Shown here: positions 7,737 through 16,395 of the stretch, piece after piece | Layout of the letters: every line of letters starts with the position of its first letter | Position numbering within the stretch: position 1 is the first letter of the stretch | From: JADHZC01 sp964409505 | GTDB lineage: Bacteria; Pseudomonadota; Alphaproteobacteria; Rickettsiales; Rickettsiaceae | Direction: 5' to 3' | DNA length: 64,000 bases | Assembly (NCBI GenBank): GCA_964409505.1 | Contig: CAYPDK010000014.1 | Coordinates: 1-64,000, forward strand | The notes under the pieces: generated by a model | What the model was told of the DNA's origin: nothing | Databases searched by the model: none | Seen by the model: only the letters and a program-made list of their open reading frames with translations | Position numbers and translations under genes: made by a program

Positions 7737-8426
7737 ATGAGTTCAAGAGAAATAGTGCTAGACACTGAAACTACAGGACTGAGTTTTATGACAGGAGATA
7801 GAATCATAGAAATAGCAGGAGTAGAATTGATAAATCAAGAAATTACTGGAAATTACTTTCATGAATTTGTAAATCCAGAAAAAAAAATTAGTTATGAAGC
7901 ATTTAAAATTCACGGGATTTCTAATGCATTTTTACAGGATAAGAAAAAATTTGTAGATGTAGCTCAAGATTTTTTAGATTTTTTAAAAGATTCTACTATA
8001 GTAGCTCATAATATAAAATTTGATCTGGGATTTTTGAATTATGAGTTAGATAAGATTAAGATAGCTAAAATTTCTAATAAGCAGATTGATACTTTGGAAC
8101 TTGCAAGGAAAAAATTTCCAGGAGCTAGGGTCAACCTTGATTCCTTATGTACCAAGTTAAGAGTTGATAATTCTGATAGAAAATTACACGGAGCACTTAA
8201 GGATTCTATGTTACTGGCTCAAGTATACTTAAGGCTTGTCTCAAGTATTCAGGGATATTTTGATTTTTCTGATCAGTCCAAAAATTCATTTTTTTTTAAA
8301 AAAGAAAATGAAAAGAATAACAAAACTTGTATGAAACGTTACGAAAATGATTTTGTTGTTATTCTTCCTTCTAAAGAAGAACTCTTCTACAATAAGGAAT
8401 TTTTAAGAAGCTTTTTTAACAAATAG
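7737..8426 (+). CDS. dnaQ: DNA polymerase III epsilon subunit (3'-5' proofreading exonuclease)
   Basis: Proofreads DNA synthesis as part of the Pol III core. The DEDDh exonuclease motifs are intact: ExoI IVLDTETTGL (residues 6-15), ExoII VAHNIKFDLGFL (near 90-101) and ExoIII HGALKDSMLLAQ (near 155-166), where His marks the DEDDh class. At 229 residues it has the exonuclease plus a short tail that should hold the alpha-subunit contact. It is the first gene rightward of the inferred origin. In many alphaproteobacteria yqfL, maf, aroE and coaE lie between the origin and dnaQ; here they are missing. Confidence 0.92.
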   Translation: MSSREIVLDTETTGLSFMTGDRIIEIAGVELINQEITGNYFHEFVNPEKKISYEAFKIHGISNAFLQDKKKFVDVAQDFLDFLKDSTIVAHNIKFDLGFLNYELDKIKIAKISNKQIDTLELARKKFPGARVNLDSLCTKLRVDNSDRKLHGALKDSMLLAQVYLRLVSSIQGYFDFSDQSKNSFFFKKENEKNNKTCMKRYENDFVVILPSKEELFYNKEFLRSFFNK

Positions 8427-8439
8427 GTTATAAAAATTT

Positions 8440-9654
8440 ATGACACATCTCTCTGAGATAATTGAATATATTAACAATATTGAAGATAGTTGGTTTATAT
8501 TTATATTTTTTATCGCTCTATACTATCCTTTATTAGTGCTTATGAGGAAGGTTTTATTTTTTTTGATAAAAAATACTACTAAAATTAAAGGGGAAATATA
8601 TGGTAATATTTTTAATAAATATAAATTGGTTAAACATCTGACTCACAGTTTTATAGCTCTTTATATCTTGTTTTGGAGTGAAATACTTGAACAGGGCTAC
8701 TTATGGGATCATTTAAGGAGTCTTTCAAAAATCTTAGATCTCTTATTAACAAAGGTAAAAGATATTATTATTTCTGTTTATTGTACGATAGCTTTCTCTA
8801 GGGCTATCCTAGCATCAATAAATGCTTATGTGGATATTTTTAGAATTCAGGAAAATCTCTCTAAGAGCAATGTAACCCTTTATGCTCATATATTAAGATT
8901 TATTGTTGTTATATCTACAATAATTGTTTTGATTGCAAATATTTTAAATGTATCTGTTAGATACTTATTTACAAGTATAGGAGCGGCTGCGGCTTTTTTA
9001 GCTTTTGTTTTTAAGGATACACTGTTAGGATTAGTAGCAAGTTTGCAAATATCTCTACAGGATATAATTAAGATAGGTGATATTATAACTCTTCCCTCTT
9101 ACGACCTTGATGGTACTATAGAAGAAATTACTATCACGGTTGTAAAGGTTAGAAATTTTGATGAGACTCTATCAAGTGTACCTACTACTGTTTTTGTGAA
9201 TAATTTAGTTAAAAATTGGAGATTTATGCATGAAAGAGGGGGAAGGAGAATAAAAAGATCTATTAATATTGATATTAAAACAATAAGTATATGCTCGGAG
9301 GAGATTTTGCTAAAAATTTCTAATTTTGGAGTGATGCAAAATTTTGTTACAAATAATCCTTCTATTTTTAATATGAAAGACAAAATTACAAATGTACAAA
9401 TTTTTAAACAATATCTAACTGAGTACTTAAAAGAATGTAAGCAGGTTCATCAAGAAGATTTTTTATTTTTAGTAAGACAAAAAACTTCTACTCCTCAAGG
9501 GCTTCCTATAGAGATTTATATCTTTAGTAAAAATACTGATTTTATTGATTACGAAGATCTCCAATATGAAATATTTTCCCATATATTTAGTGTTCTTAAT
9601 ATCTTTGAATTGAAAGTGTTTCAAAGTCTAAGTACTATTAATAGACCAAATTAG
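8440..9654 (+). CDS. MscS-family mechanosensitive channel, YbdG-like
   Basis: An inner-membrane channel that opens under membrane tension to release solutes. The 404-residue protein has several N-terminal helices, then the pore helix and beta domain typical of MscS (YLFTSIGAAAAFLAFVFKDTLLGLVASLQISLQDIIKIGDII near residues 178-220). The segment RNFDETLSSVPTTVFVNN...NWRFMHERGGRRIKRSI matches the YbdG (MscM) subgroup. It starts 13 bp after dnaQ and ends 15 bp before pgsA, so it belongs to the same transcript. An osmotic valve fits a bacterium that meets changing host compartments. Confidence 0.85.
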   Translation: MTHLSEIIEYINNIEDSWFIFIFFIALYYPLLVLMRKVLFFLIKNTTKIKGEIYGNIFNKYKLVKHLTHSFIALYILFWSEILEQGYLWDHLRSLSKILDLLLTKVKDIIISVYCTIAFSRAILASINAYVDIFRIQENLSKSNVTLYAHILRFIVVISTIIVLIANILNVSVRYLFTSIGAAAAFLAFVFKDTLLGLVASLQISLQDIIKIGDIITLPSYDLDGTIEEITITVVKVRNFDETLSSVPTTVFVNNLVKNWRFMHERGGRRIKRSINIDIKTISICSEEILLKISNFGVMQNFVTNNPSIFNMKDKITNVQIFKQYLTEYLKECKQVHQEDFLFLVRQKTSTPQGLPIEIYIFSKNTDFIDYEDLQYEIFSHIFSVLNIFELKVFQSLSTINRPN

Positions 9655-9669
9655 AAGGTTCGAATATAT

Positions 9670-10215
9670 ATGCTTAGTATTATACCTAATCTCTTTACTC
9701 TTTTTAGAATAATAATTATACCTTTTATTTTAGTCCTTTTTTATCTAGAAGAATCAAAATTTTTTCATAGACTTGCCTTTTTTTTATTTATACTTGCAAG
9801 TATTACGGATTTTTTTGATGGATATTTGGCACGTAAATTAAAACTTGTAACAAAAATGGGAATAGTACTTGATCCTATTGCGGATAAGCTTTTGGTTTGT
9901 TCTCTTATTGTAATGTTAGTTGGTAGAGGTATAGCACATGAAGTTCCATGTATACTTATCGTAACAAGAGAAGTTGCTATTTCAGGGCTAAGAAATAGTC
10001 TTTTTAGGTTAAAAATTCGCTCTCTTCCCGTTAGTTTTTTAAGTAAAGTTAAAACATTTTTGCAAATGAGTTCTATTTCTTTATTACTTCTTGGTTCTAA
10101 AGGATCTGGTATAGAATCTTTAGATGTAATTGCAAATTTTCTCTTATGGATTGCATCTTTCATAACAATTTTTACAGGAGTGATTTATTTTTTTAAATCT
10201 TATAAATATTTTTAA
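9670..10215 (+). CDS. pgsA: CDP-diacylglycerol--glycerol-3-phosphate 3-phosphatidyltransferase
   Basis: Makes phosphatidylglycerophosphate, the precursor of phosphatidylglycerol and cardiolipin. The CDP-alcohol phosphotransferase motif D-G-x2-A-R-x8-G-x3-D-x3-D is present as DGYLARKLKLVTKMGIVLDP followed by IADK, with all three aspartates. Several membrane helices and 181 residues are standard. The N-terminal SIIPNLFTLFRI matches the family start (NIPNxLTxxRI). Confidence 0.93.
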   Translation: MLSIIPNLFTLFRIIIIPFILVLFYLEESKFFHRLAFFLFILASITDFFDGYLARKLKLVTKMGIVLDPIADKLLVCSLIVMLVGRGIAHEVPCILIVTREVAISGLRNSLFRLKIRSLPVSFLSKVKTFLQMSSISLLLLGSKGSGIESLDVIANFLLWIASFITIFTGVIYFFKSYKYF

Positions 10216-10231
10216 TTAAAAATATTAGTTT

Positions 10232-10570
10232 ATGGAAATAAAAAATCAAAAATTTTTGTTAGACTTTGAACAACTTATAGGGTACATAGTTTATGAGCTC
10301 GAACAAGTCAAGGACTCTTCATTAGATTTTGACTTTAACGAAGAAGTGCTCAGTATTGATGCTCCGGAAGGATTTTTCATAATTAATAGACAAATTTTTT
10401 TACAGGAAATTTGGCTATCTTCTCCAATAAGTGGACCTTATCACTTTAAATTGGAAGGAGATACTTTTACTACTTCTAAAGGAACTTTGCTTTTTCCTTT
10501 GCTTAGCAAGGAACTTGGCATTAGCTTTGATTCAAAATCTTTTTCTACATTTTTAAAAAAGGAACATTAA
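10232..10570 (+). CDS. cyaY: CyaY, bacterial frataxin
   Basis: An iron-binding regulator of Fe-S cluster assembly, orthologous to mitochondrial frataxin. The hallmark strand sequence FFIINRQIFLQEIWLSSPIS then GPYHF is present (residues 45-70). The N-terminal helix carries the acidic ridge (DFEQLIGYIVYELEQV). The length of 112 residues is typical. It sits 16 bp after pgsA and 1 bp before ubiE. Confidence 0.93.
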   Translation: MEIKNQKFLLDFEQLIGYIVYELEQVKDSSLDFDFNEEVLSIDAPEGFFIINRQIFLQEIWLSSPISGPYHFKLEGDTFTTSKGTLLFPLLSKELGISFDSKSFSTFLKKEH

Positions 10571-10571
10571 A

Positions 10572-11291
10572 ATGGATCAAAATTTTAAAAAAGATCTTTT
10601 TATACAAAAAATTTTTTCTGAGGTTGCAAATAAATACGATTTTATGAATGATCTCATGAGTTTTGGGCTTCATAGAGTTTGGAAAAAAAGGCTAATTTCT
10701 AAAATAAAGAATCTGAATACATCTATATTGGATGTTGCTACGGGGACTGGAGACATAGTTCTTTATATAAATGAAAAGTCGAAAAATTTTGGAGCCAATA
10801 CTTCAGTTACAGCATGTGATCCAAATTTTGAAATGCTTGAGATCTGTAGAGAAAAAGTCTTTGATAAAAACGTTAAAAATTTTAGCTCCTGTGTAGCAAA
10901 TGCAGAAAAATTGCCTTTTGAAGATAATTCTTTTGATTTTTATGTTATATCTTTTGGAATTCGGAACGTCTCTTCTATAACGAGTATGATGAGGGAGGCT
11001 TATAGAGTTCTCAAGCCTATGGGAAAATTTTTATCTCTTGAATTTACAAGGCCGCAACAAGATTTCTTAAGTTACTTTAAAGATATTTATTTATCTTGTG
11101 TAATACCTAAATTGGGTAGATTTATTGCTGGGAATGAGGAGGCTTATAGCTATTTGTCAGATAGTATTAAGTCTTTTTATTCTAGTGAAGAGCTAAGATC
11201 TTTTATACAGAATGTAGGATTTTTGAATGTAGGGTTTGAAGAAATGCATTTTAAAGTTGCTTCTATTCATTTCGGAATTAAATATGGATAG
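10572..11291 (+). CDS. ubiE: UbiE C-methyltransferase of ubiquinone synthesis
   Basis: SAM-dependent C-methyltransferase acting on 2-polyprenyl-6-methoxy-1,4-benzoquinol. The N-terminus (VANKYDFMNDLMSFGLHRVWKK) is the UbiE signature. Motif I for SAM is ILDVATGTGDI, and the later AYRVLKPMGKFLSLEFTRP is conserved. The length of 239 residues is usual. It is 5 bp from ubiB, so two ubiquinone genes are paired. Complex I and cytochrome c genes in the window imply ubiquinone is used for aerobic respiration. Confidence 0.95.
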   Translation: MDQNFKKDLFIQKIFSEVANKYDFMNDLMSFGLHRVWKKRLISKIKNLNTSILDVATGTGDIVLYINEKSKNFGANTSVTACDPNFEMLEICREKVFDKNVKNFSSCVANAEKLPFEDNSFDFYVISFGIRNVSSITSMMREAYRVLKPMGKFLSLEFTRPQQDFLSYFKDIYLSCVIPKLGRFIAGNEEAYSYLSDSIKSFYSSEELRSFIQNVGFLNVGFEEMHFKVASIHFGIKYG

Positions 11292-11296
11292 AGCTT

Positions 11297-12679
11297 ATGT
11301 TTTATTTTTTGAAAAATATTTTTAAACTTCTGAAGATATTTTATCTAGCAGAGAAGTATTCTATTTTTTGGGAATATGAAAAAATTTTGCCTTTTCATAT
11401 AAATTTTGTTAGAAAAATTTTTATTTTAGTTTTTTTGACTAAAAATTTTTTTACAAAACCTAAGGATGCTTTTGACAAAAGGCTAGTGGATTTGATAACA
11501 AAACTTGGAACTATATACATCAAGTTCGGACAAACACTATCCTCTAACGAGAACATTATAGGAAAAAAAATTGCAGCTGCATTGAGAGATTTACAAGATA
11601 AATTGCCTGCATTTGAGTACTTTATATTTGTTCAAAAATTTGAAGATAATTTTCAAAAAAAAGTAGATAATGTTTTTTCTTATATTGAAAAAACACCAAT
11701 GGCGTCAGCATCCGTAGCTCAGGTATATAAGGCAATTTTGAAAGAAGGAGAAAGACGAGTTATAATCAAGTGTTTAAGGCCTAAGATATATGAAATATAT
11801 GAAGAGGATTTAAAATTTTTAGAATTTTTTGTTGATATTTTTGCTAAAATTTTTAAAAAGTTTAAAAGATTAAAGTTAAAAGAAGTGGTGTTTCTATTTA
11901 AAGCAGTTATGAAAAGGGAATTAGATCTACGAATTGAGGCATCTTCTGCGTCGTTGTTTAAAGATAATTTTCAGGGCGATACTAGTCTTTATGTACCAGA
12001 TATTTTTTGGGAGTATAGTTGTAGAGAAATTTTGGTAATGGAACAAGTTCAAGGTTTTTCTATTTATGAACATGATAAGATGAAGATGTATAAAATTGAT
12101 CCTGCTGAAGTAGCTGTAAAATTAGCAAGGGTTTTCTTTAATCAAGCATACCGAGATGGTTTTTTTCATGCAGATTTACATCCAGGAAATATATTAATTT
12201 CCCATCAAGGTAATATCATTCTTGTAGATTTTGGTATTGTTGGTACCTTATCAGAGACTGACAGATTTGCTATAGCTGAGATTCTATATGCACTTTTGCG
12301 TAAAAAATATTCTTTAGTAGCAAAAATACATCAAAGAGTAGGATATATTCCAAAGAATACAGATCTTGTATTGTTTGCTCAGAGTTGTAGATCTGTTGCT
12401 GAGCCAATAGTAGAAAAAAATATTCAAAACATATCTATAGGACAGCTTTTGTCTCAATTATTTGAAGTTACAGAAGAATTTGGAATGGAAACACAAATAC
12501 AACTTGTACTGCTTCAAAAAACTTTGGTGGTGTTAGAGGGGGTTGGACATATTCTTTGTTCTGAATCTAATATCTGGCATTCCGTGGAGCCATGGATTAA
12601 AAAATGGGCAATACGAAATTTGACTCCTGAAGCCAAGATCATGAGATACATAAAAAATTTTTTTGTTCGTCTTAATTAA
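11297..12679 (+). CDS. ubiB: UbiB, ABC1-type atypical kinase of ubiquinone synthesis
   Basis: UbiB/ADCK proteins are ATPases needed for ubiquinone production. The family KxGQ motif appears as YIKFGQTLSS (near residue 75). The Ala-rich nucleotide loop is ASASVAQVYKA, the catalytic region is HADLHPGNIL, and the metal-binding DFG is VDFGIVG. At 460 residues it is shorter than E. coli UbiB (about 545) and lacks a clear pair of C-terminal membrane helices. Confidence 0.93.
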   Translation: MFYFLKNIFKLLKIFYLAEKYSIFWEYEKILPFHINFVRKIFILVFLTKNFFTKPKDAFDKRLVDLITKLGTIYIKFGQTLSSNENIIGKKIAAALRDLQDKLPAFEYFIFVQKFEDNFQKKVDNVFSYIEKTPMASASVAQVYKAILKEGERRVIIKCLRPKIYEIYEEDLKFLEFFVDIFAKIFKKFKRLKLKEVVFLFKAVMKRELDLRIEASSASLFKDNFQGDTSLYVPDIFWEYSCREILVMEQVQGFSIYEHDKMKMYKIDPAEVAVKLARVFFNQAYRDGFFHADLHPGNILISHQGNIILVDFGIVGTLSETDRFAIAEILYALLRKKYSLVAKIHQRVGYIPKNTDLVLFAQSCRSVAEPIVEKNIQNISIGQLLSQLFEVTEEFGMETQIQLVLLQKTLVVLEGVGHILCSESNIWHSVEPWIKKWAIRNLTPEAKIMRYIKNFFVRLN

Positions 12680-12720
12680 GGTAGAGTACTACTTTTTTTC
12701 TTTTAATATTTTTACTTTTA

Positions 12721-13506
12721 ATGAAAATTGTCACCTGGAATATTAATTCTCTTAACCTAAGAATTGAATTGCTGAAAAAATTTGCTTATATGGTTAAGCC
12801 AGACATTATATGCTTGCAGGAAACAAAATCTACAGATCAAAATTTCCCTGTAGAAAAAATCATAGATATGGGTTATAGGCATTTTGTGTTTAGAGGTGAA
12901 AAATCTTATAACGGAGTTGCTATATTATCTAAATACCCTATTTTAGAGAGTTTAAAGTTAAAAATTTACAATGATGATGCTCGTTATATTTCTATAAAGA
13001 TAAAAAATTTAGAAATAATCAATATTTACGTCCCGGCAGGGGGAGAGGTTCCAGATCAATTGACAAATCCTAAGTTTAAACACAAGTTGGAATTTTTGTT
13101 TTTGTTTAAGAAGTGGTTTTTAGCTAATAAAAGTAGTGATGATAATGTTGTATTGTTGGGAGATTTTAATATTGCTCCTTATACGAATGATGTTTGGTCT
13201 AGTAGGTCATTAAGGAATGTTGTAAGTCATACTTCCATTGAGAGAAATAATTTGGTATCTTTAAAGGACGATTTAGGTTTTATAGATAGTTTTAGATATT
13301 TTATAGAGCAGGAAAAGAAATTATATAGTTGGTGGAGTTATCGTAATAAAAATTGGAAAAAGTCCAATAGGGGGAGAAGATTAGATCATATATGGGTAAG
13401 TTATAACCTAGAAAAAAAACTTGAATTTGTAGAGATGTTTCCAGAGGTGAGGGATTGGCCTAGAACTTCGGATCATATTCCATGCTTATTGAAATTAAAA
13501 ATTTAA
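12721..13506 (+). CDS. xth: Exodeoxyribonuclease III / AP endonuclease
   Basis: Base-excision repair endonuclease. Motifs in order: MKIVTWNINSLNLR (Asn), CLQETK (metal Glu), IYVPAGG, LLGDFNIAP (catalytic Asp/Asn), RRLDHIW and the terminal SDHIP (catalytic His). The 261 residues match ExoIII. Its last 25 bp overlap the longest frame of exoD. Confidence 0.94.
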   Translation: MKIVTWNINSLNLRIELLKKFAYMVKPDIICLQETKSTDQNFPVEKIIDMGYRHFVFRGEKSYNGVAILSKYPILESLKLKIYNDDARYISIKIKNLEIINIYVPAGGEVPDQLTNPKFKHKLEFLFLFKKWFLANKSSDDNVVLLGDFNIAPYTNDVWSSRSLRNVVSHTSIERNNLVSLKDDLGFIDSFRYFIEQEKKLYSWWSYRNKNWKKSNRGRRLDHIWVSYNLEKKLEFVEMFPEVRDWPRTSDHIPCLLKLKI

Positions 13507-14186
13507 AAAAAGAGGCTTATGTGGATTCAAAAGAGCAAAAAAAACAAAAACCTAAAGCAGATCTCCTTAATGAATCTACATTAAGTGTATCGGAAATTTT
13601 TACTAAAATGCTAGATAAGGATGAAAAGGAGGAAAGCTCTATTATTGAGATAATTAACGATTTATATGAGGATAGCTTATTGCTTGCTTTGATTTTTTTT
13701 TCCCTACCAATAGCCATTCCTCTTCCTTATCCTCCAGGATTTAGCTCTGTTTTTGCAATACCGCTAATCGTTTTGTCTTGTCAGATGGTTATGGGAAAGA
13801 TGATAGTTATTCTTCCTAAAAAAATAGGGAATTATAAAATTAGGAATTCTACTCTTTTATTGATTTGTAAGAAAGCTATACCTGTAGTGAAGTATCTTGA
13901 AATTTATATCAAGCCTAGAATGGCATTTCCCCATAATGAATCAACTAGAAGAATGATAGGTGTTATAGCACTGATTTCTTCTGTTTCCATTTTTATTCCT
14001 CTCCCGTTTACAAATGCGATTCCTGCTTTAAGCATTACACTTATGTCTTTAGGATTTTTGAACAAAGATGGATTTTTGATTATTTTTGGAGTCGTTGTAT
14101 CTTTTATTGGGATTTTTATAGCATTTATTGCTACAACCAGTGTTTTTTTTATAGTAAAGAAAGTTATCTCGTTCGTATTTTTTTAG
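13482..14186 (+). CDS. ExoD family membrane protein
   Basis: ExoD proteins (first seen in rhizobial exopolysaccharide work) are small polytopic membrane proteins of unknown biochemical role. The family core is visible: LLALIFFSLPIAIPLPYPPGFSSVFAIPLI and SVSIFIPLPFTNAIPALSITLMSLGFLNKDGFLIIFG. The first 60 residues are hydrophilic. The ATG at 13482 lies inside xth. A GTG at 13521 has AAGAGG five bases upstream and begins after the xth stop, so it may be the true start. There are no exopolysaccharide genes nearby. Confidence 0.85.
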   Translation: MLIEIKNLKKEAYVDSKEQKKQKPKADLLNESTLSVSEIFTKMLDKDEKEESSIIEIINDLYEDSLLLALIFFSLPIAIPLPYPPGFSSVFAIPLIVLSCQMVMGKMIVILPKKIGNYKIRNSTLLLICKKAIPVVKYLEIYIKPRMAFPHNESTRRMIGVIALISSVSIFIPLPFTNAIPALSITLMSLGFLNKDGFLIIFGVVVSFIGIFIAFIATTSVFFIVKKVISFVFF

Positions 14187-14214
14187 TTTAAAAGCATCAA
14201 AATTATACTATAGG

Positions 14215-14439
14215 CTATTTTTTGAGGAAAGAAATACTGGTAAATTTTTTATTAAACGCGCTGATACTTTTATTAGAATTTCTTACGTATTTCATAGAAG
14301 ATTTATTCCATGCTGGATGCTCTCTAAAATCCACATCCATAAGTAACTCATCTTCCTTATATGTGGATTTAGTGACTATTTCATCTTTGCCTATTTTAAG
14401 TTTCAAATCTTTATATTTTGGGTGAATATCCTTTTTCAT
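14215..14439 (-). CDS. rpmE: 50S ribosomal protein bL31
   Basis: The 74-residue protein begins MKKDIHPKYKDLKLKIG, the bL31 signature, and has the FREHPAWN segment that replaces the usual HPFYTG. The zinc-site cysteines of the C+ form are absent, so this is the zinc-free type. It is 6 bp after rpmB, and the two are co-transcribed. Confidence 0.92.
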   Translation of the reverse strand: MKKDIHPKYKDLKLKIGKDEIVTKSTYKEDELLMDVDFREHPAWNKSSMKYVRNSNKSISAFNKKFTSISFLKK

Positions 14440-14445
14440 AAATTG

Positions 14446-14751
14446 TTACTCATCTGTATTTTTAGTCTTTTTTAGCTTTTCAGCAAGAATTTCTTTTTTG
14501 ATCTTTAGTGCTTTAGGAGATAAGTTCTTAGTCTTTGCATTTATGATGTATGAATCAAACCCTCCGGCTTTGTCGATATTTCTAATACAACTGCTGCTTA
14601 CTCTTAAAGAATAGGATTTTCTTGTATGAGAGCTTTGATAATTTATTTGACAAAGATTGGGTTTAAATTTTTTTCTAGTCTTCCTATTAGAATGAGAAAC
14701 ATTATTCCCAAACTGACTTCCTAAATTACTGACCTCGCACTTAAAAGACAT
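14446..14751 (-). CDS. rpmB: 50S ribosomal protein bL28
   Basis: The 101-residue protein contains the bL28 pattern: N-terminal MSFKCEVSNLGSQFGNNVSHSNRKTRKKFKPNL, then YSLRVSSSCIRNIDKAGGFDSYI. The first Cys is present but the second Cys of a zinc ribbon is not seen. It leads the rpmB-rpmE pair, which is placed in the same way in Rickettsia. The region 14752-14892 between it and the rightward zinc-finger gene holds divergent promoters. Confidence 0.92.
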   Translation of the reverse strand: MSFKCEVSNLGSQFGNNVSHSNRKTRKKFKPNLCQINYQSSHTRKSYSLRVSSSCIRNIDKAGGFDSYIINAKTKNLSPKALKIKKEILAEKLKKTKNTDE

Positions 14752-14892
14752 CTCTGTAAAAATTTTTATTTTATAAACATATATTCATAACATATAGTAC
14801 AATATATAGTGCTATAATGTGGAATGTCAATATTTTAGCTTTTATTTGGAATAATATTCAAAAAATATTTAGTTAACTAAGAAGAAAGAGAT

Positions 14893-15054
14893 ATGGAAAA
14901 AGATTTAGGTAAAGATGTATATGATGTAAATCATAAAAAATCCTTTTCTTGCAGAGGATTTCTACATCCGTATGATCATCCTAACGTATTTTTTAAGGCT
15001 GACTCTTTGGGCAGAGCTCAGTGTCCTTATTGCGGCAAAAAATTTAGTAATTAA
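14893..15054 (+). CDS. CHCC zinc-finger protein, NDUFS6-like (53 residues)
   Basis: A short frame starting ATG at 14893 and ending TAA at 15052-15054. Its 53 residues include FSCRGFLHPYDHPNVFFKAD and RAQCPYCGKKF. This is the zf-CHCC pattern: Cys20, His29, Cys44 and Cys47 bind one zinc ion. Alphaproteobacterial members are homologs of NDUFS6, the mitochondrial complex I accessory subunit. Upstream GAAGAAAGAG supplies a ribosome binding site. An NDUFS4-like gene at 31669-31941 strengthens the complex I link. Confidence 0.85.
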   Translation: MEKDLGKDVYDVNHKKSFSCRGFLHPYDHPNVFFKADSLGRAQCPYCGKKFSN

Positions 15055-15089
15055 GTAAATCATATAAATTTAGTCTGTGAAGAGAATTT

Positions 15090-15155
15090 AGTGGTTAGTT
15101 GGTAGAGAACTGTGTGTGAAAAAATTTGTGGAGATTTTCTTACTTCTAATCCACT
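15090..15155 (+). other. Imperfect hairpin after the zinc-finger gene
   Basis: AGTGGTTAG (15090-15098) can pair with CTAATCCACT (15146-15155), with one bulged T, around a 47-nt loop. It lies between convergent genes. It might be a terminator or a small structured RNA; it is not followed by a T run. Confidence 0.25.
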
Positions 15156-15166
15156 CTGCAAGTACG

Positions 15167-16195
15167 TCAATTGGCATCACAGGATTTATTTTCATAAAGA
15201 GTAGAATTGTTATTTGTACCAGATTTTTTTTTCAATTTTTCAATATTATGCTCTCTTAATGTTTTACTATATACTATAGTTCCATCATTTTTTGCTAAAA
15301 AATACAAAAAATCTGAAGGTTCATTTAGGACAGCTGCTTCTATAGCTTTTGCTCCGGGACAACATATGGGACCAATAGGAAGTCCATAAATTCTATATGT
15401 ATTATACGGAGACGTTATCTTTATATCTTCATAAGAAACTCTTCTGTTGAAATCTGCATAAATTCCGTTTGATAAGGCATATACAACTGTTGCATCTACT
15501 TGAAGTTTCATTTTTAACCTTAATCTATTAAGTAGTACGGAAGCTATTTTAGGCTTGTCTGAATCATATTTGGACTCTTTTTCTATGATGGATGCAAATA
15601 TTAGTATATCTTCTTTATTTTTTATCGGATAGGATTTAGACTTAATATGTTGTTCTGCTTCACTGAGAGCAAGGTTGATTTGATGTTGCATTTGTTCAAT
15701 GATAGTTTGCCTTGAAGTGCCATAAGAGTAGAAATATGTTGAAGGAAAAAGACTCCCTTCGCTTATGTCGTTTTGTAATATTTTTCCACTTAAATAAGGG
15801 ATTTTATATAAAAAGTCTATTATTTGTTTTACAGTATATCCTTCAGGGATTGTAAATTTTCTTTGAAAAGACTTGCCAGAATATAATTTTTTGGTAACTT
15901 CCAATAAAGTTGTATTTTGTAAAAATTCATATTCTCCGGACTTTATTTGTGGATTAAAGAGTTTTTTTTGAATAAGATGTAACATATTAAAGATCTTGTA
16001 AGAATTTATGATATTTGCATCAAAGAGTCTTTTTGCAACAATTTTATGAGTTGCTCCCTTTTCTACAATAAATAATTTCCTTTCTTTAAGTGGTCCAGGT
16101 AAGTTGATAAAAATAAAAAATATTATCAAAATAAGGCTGCTTACTATCAAAAGACAGATTGAAAATAAAATGATTTGTTTATATACTTTTCTCAT
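15167..16195 (-). CDS. mltG: MltG endolytic murein transglycosylase
   Basis: Cleaves nascent glycan strands and sets glycan length at the inner membrane. Residues 9-31 form one N-terminal membrane helix. The LysM-like region (IVEKGATHKIVAKRLFDANII) follows. The YceG catalytic domain has the active-site Glu in FASIIEKES, plus PSPYNTY-like SPYNTYRIYGLPIGPICCPGAKAIEAA and FLYFLAKNDGTIVYSKTLREHN. The 342-residue length is normal. With MurB, MurC and MurG it implies that peptidoglycan is still assembled. Confidence 0.93.
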   Translation of the reverse strand: MRKVYKQIILFSICLLIVSSLILIIFFIFINLPGPLKERKLFIVEKGATHKIVAKRLFDANIINSYKIFNMLHLIQKKLFNPQIKSGEYEFLQNTTLLEVTKKLYSGKSFQRKFTIPEGYTVKQIIDFLYKIPYLSGKILQNDISEGSLFPSTYFYSYGTSRQTIIEQMQHQINLALSEAEQHIKSKSYPIKNKEDILIFASIIEKESKYDSDKPKIASVLLNRLRLKMKLQVDATVVYALSNGIYADFNRRVSYEDIKITSPYNTYRIYGLPIGPICCPGAKAIEAAVLNEPSDFLYFLAKNDGTIVYSKTLREHNIEKLKKKSGTNNNSTLYENKSCDAN

Positions 16196-16395
16196 GTGCT
16201 ACGTGCTAGCCCTGTAAGGAATATAAAATTTGGAATTACTAAATTTTGAAATATAAAGTTTTATCGTGATAATCTCAAGTCATTATACTATAGTTTTTTA
16301 GAGAAAGGAACTGGTTCTTGGTCAATAGGATTTAATGTTTTGTAGCTGTAAAATTTTTCTATAGTCTTTTATAATTTTTTTATTAAGAGAAAATA

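Noticed and set aside
15081..15160. tRNA-like segment (AGTTGGTAGAG resembles a D-loop; TTCTAATCC resembles a T-loop)
   Set aside because: Acceptor and anticodon stems do not close with normal spacing; I kept it only as a weak hairpin.
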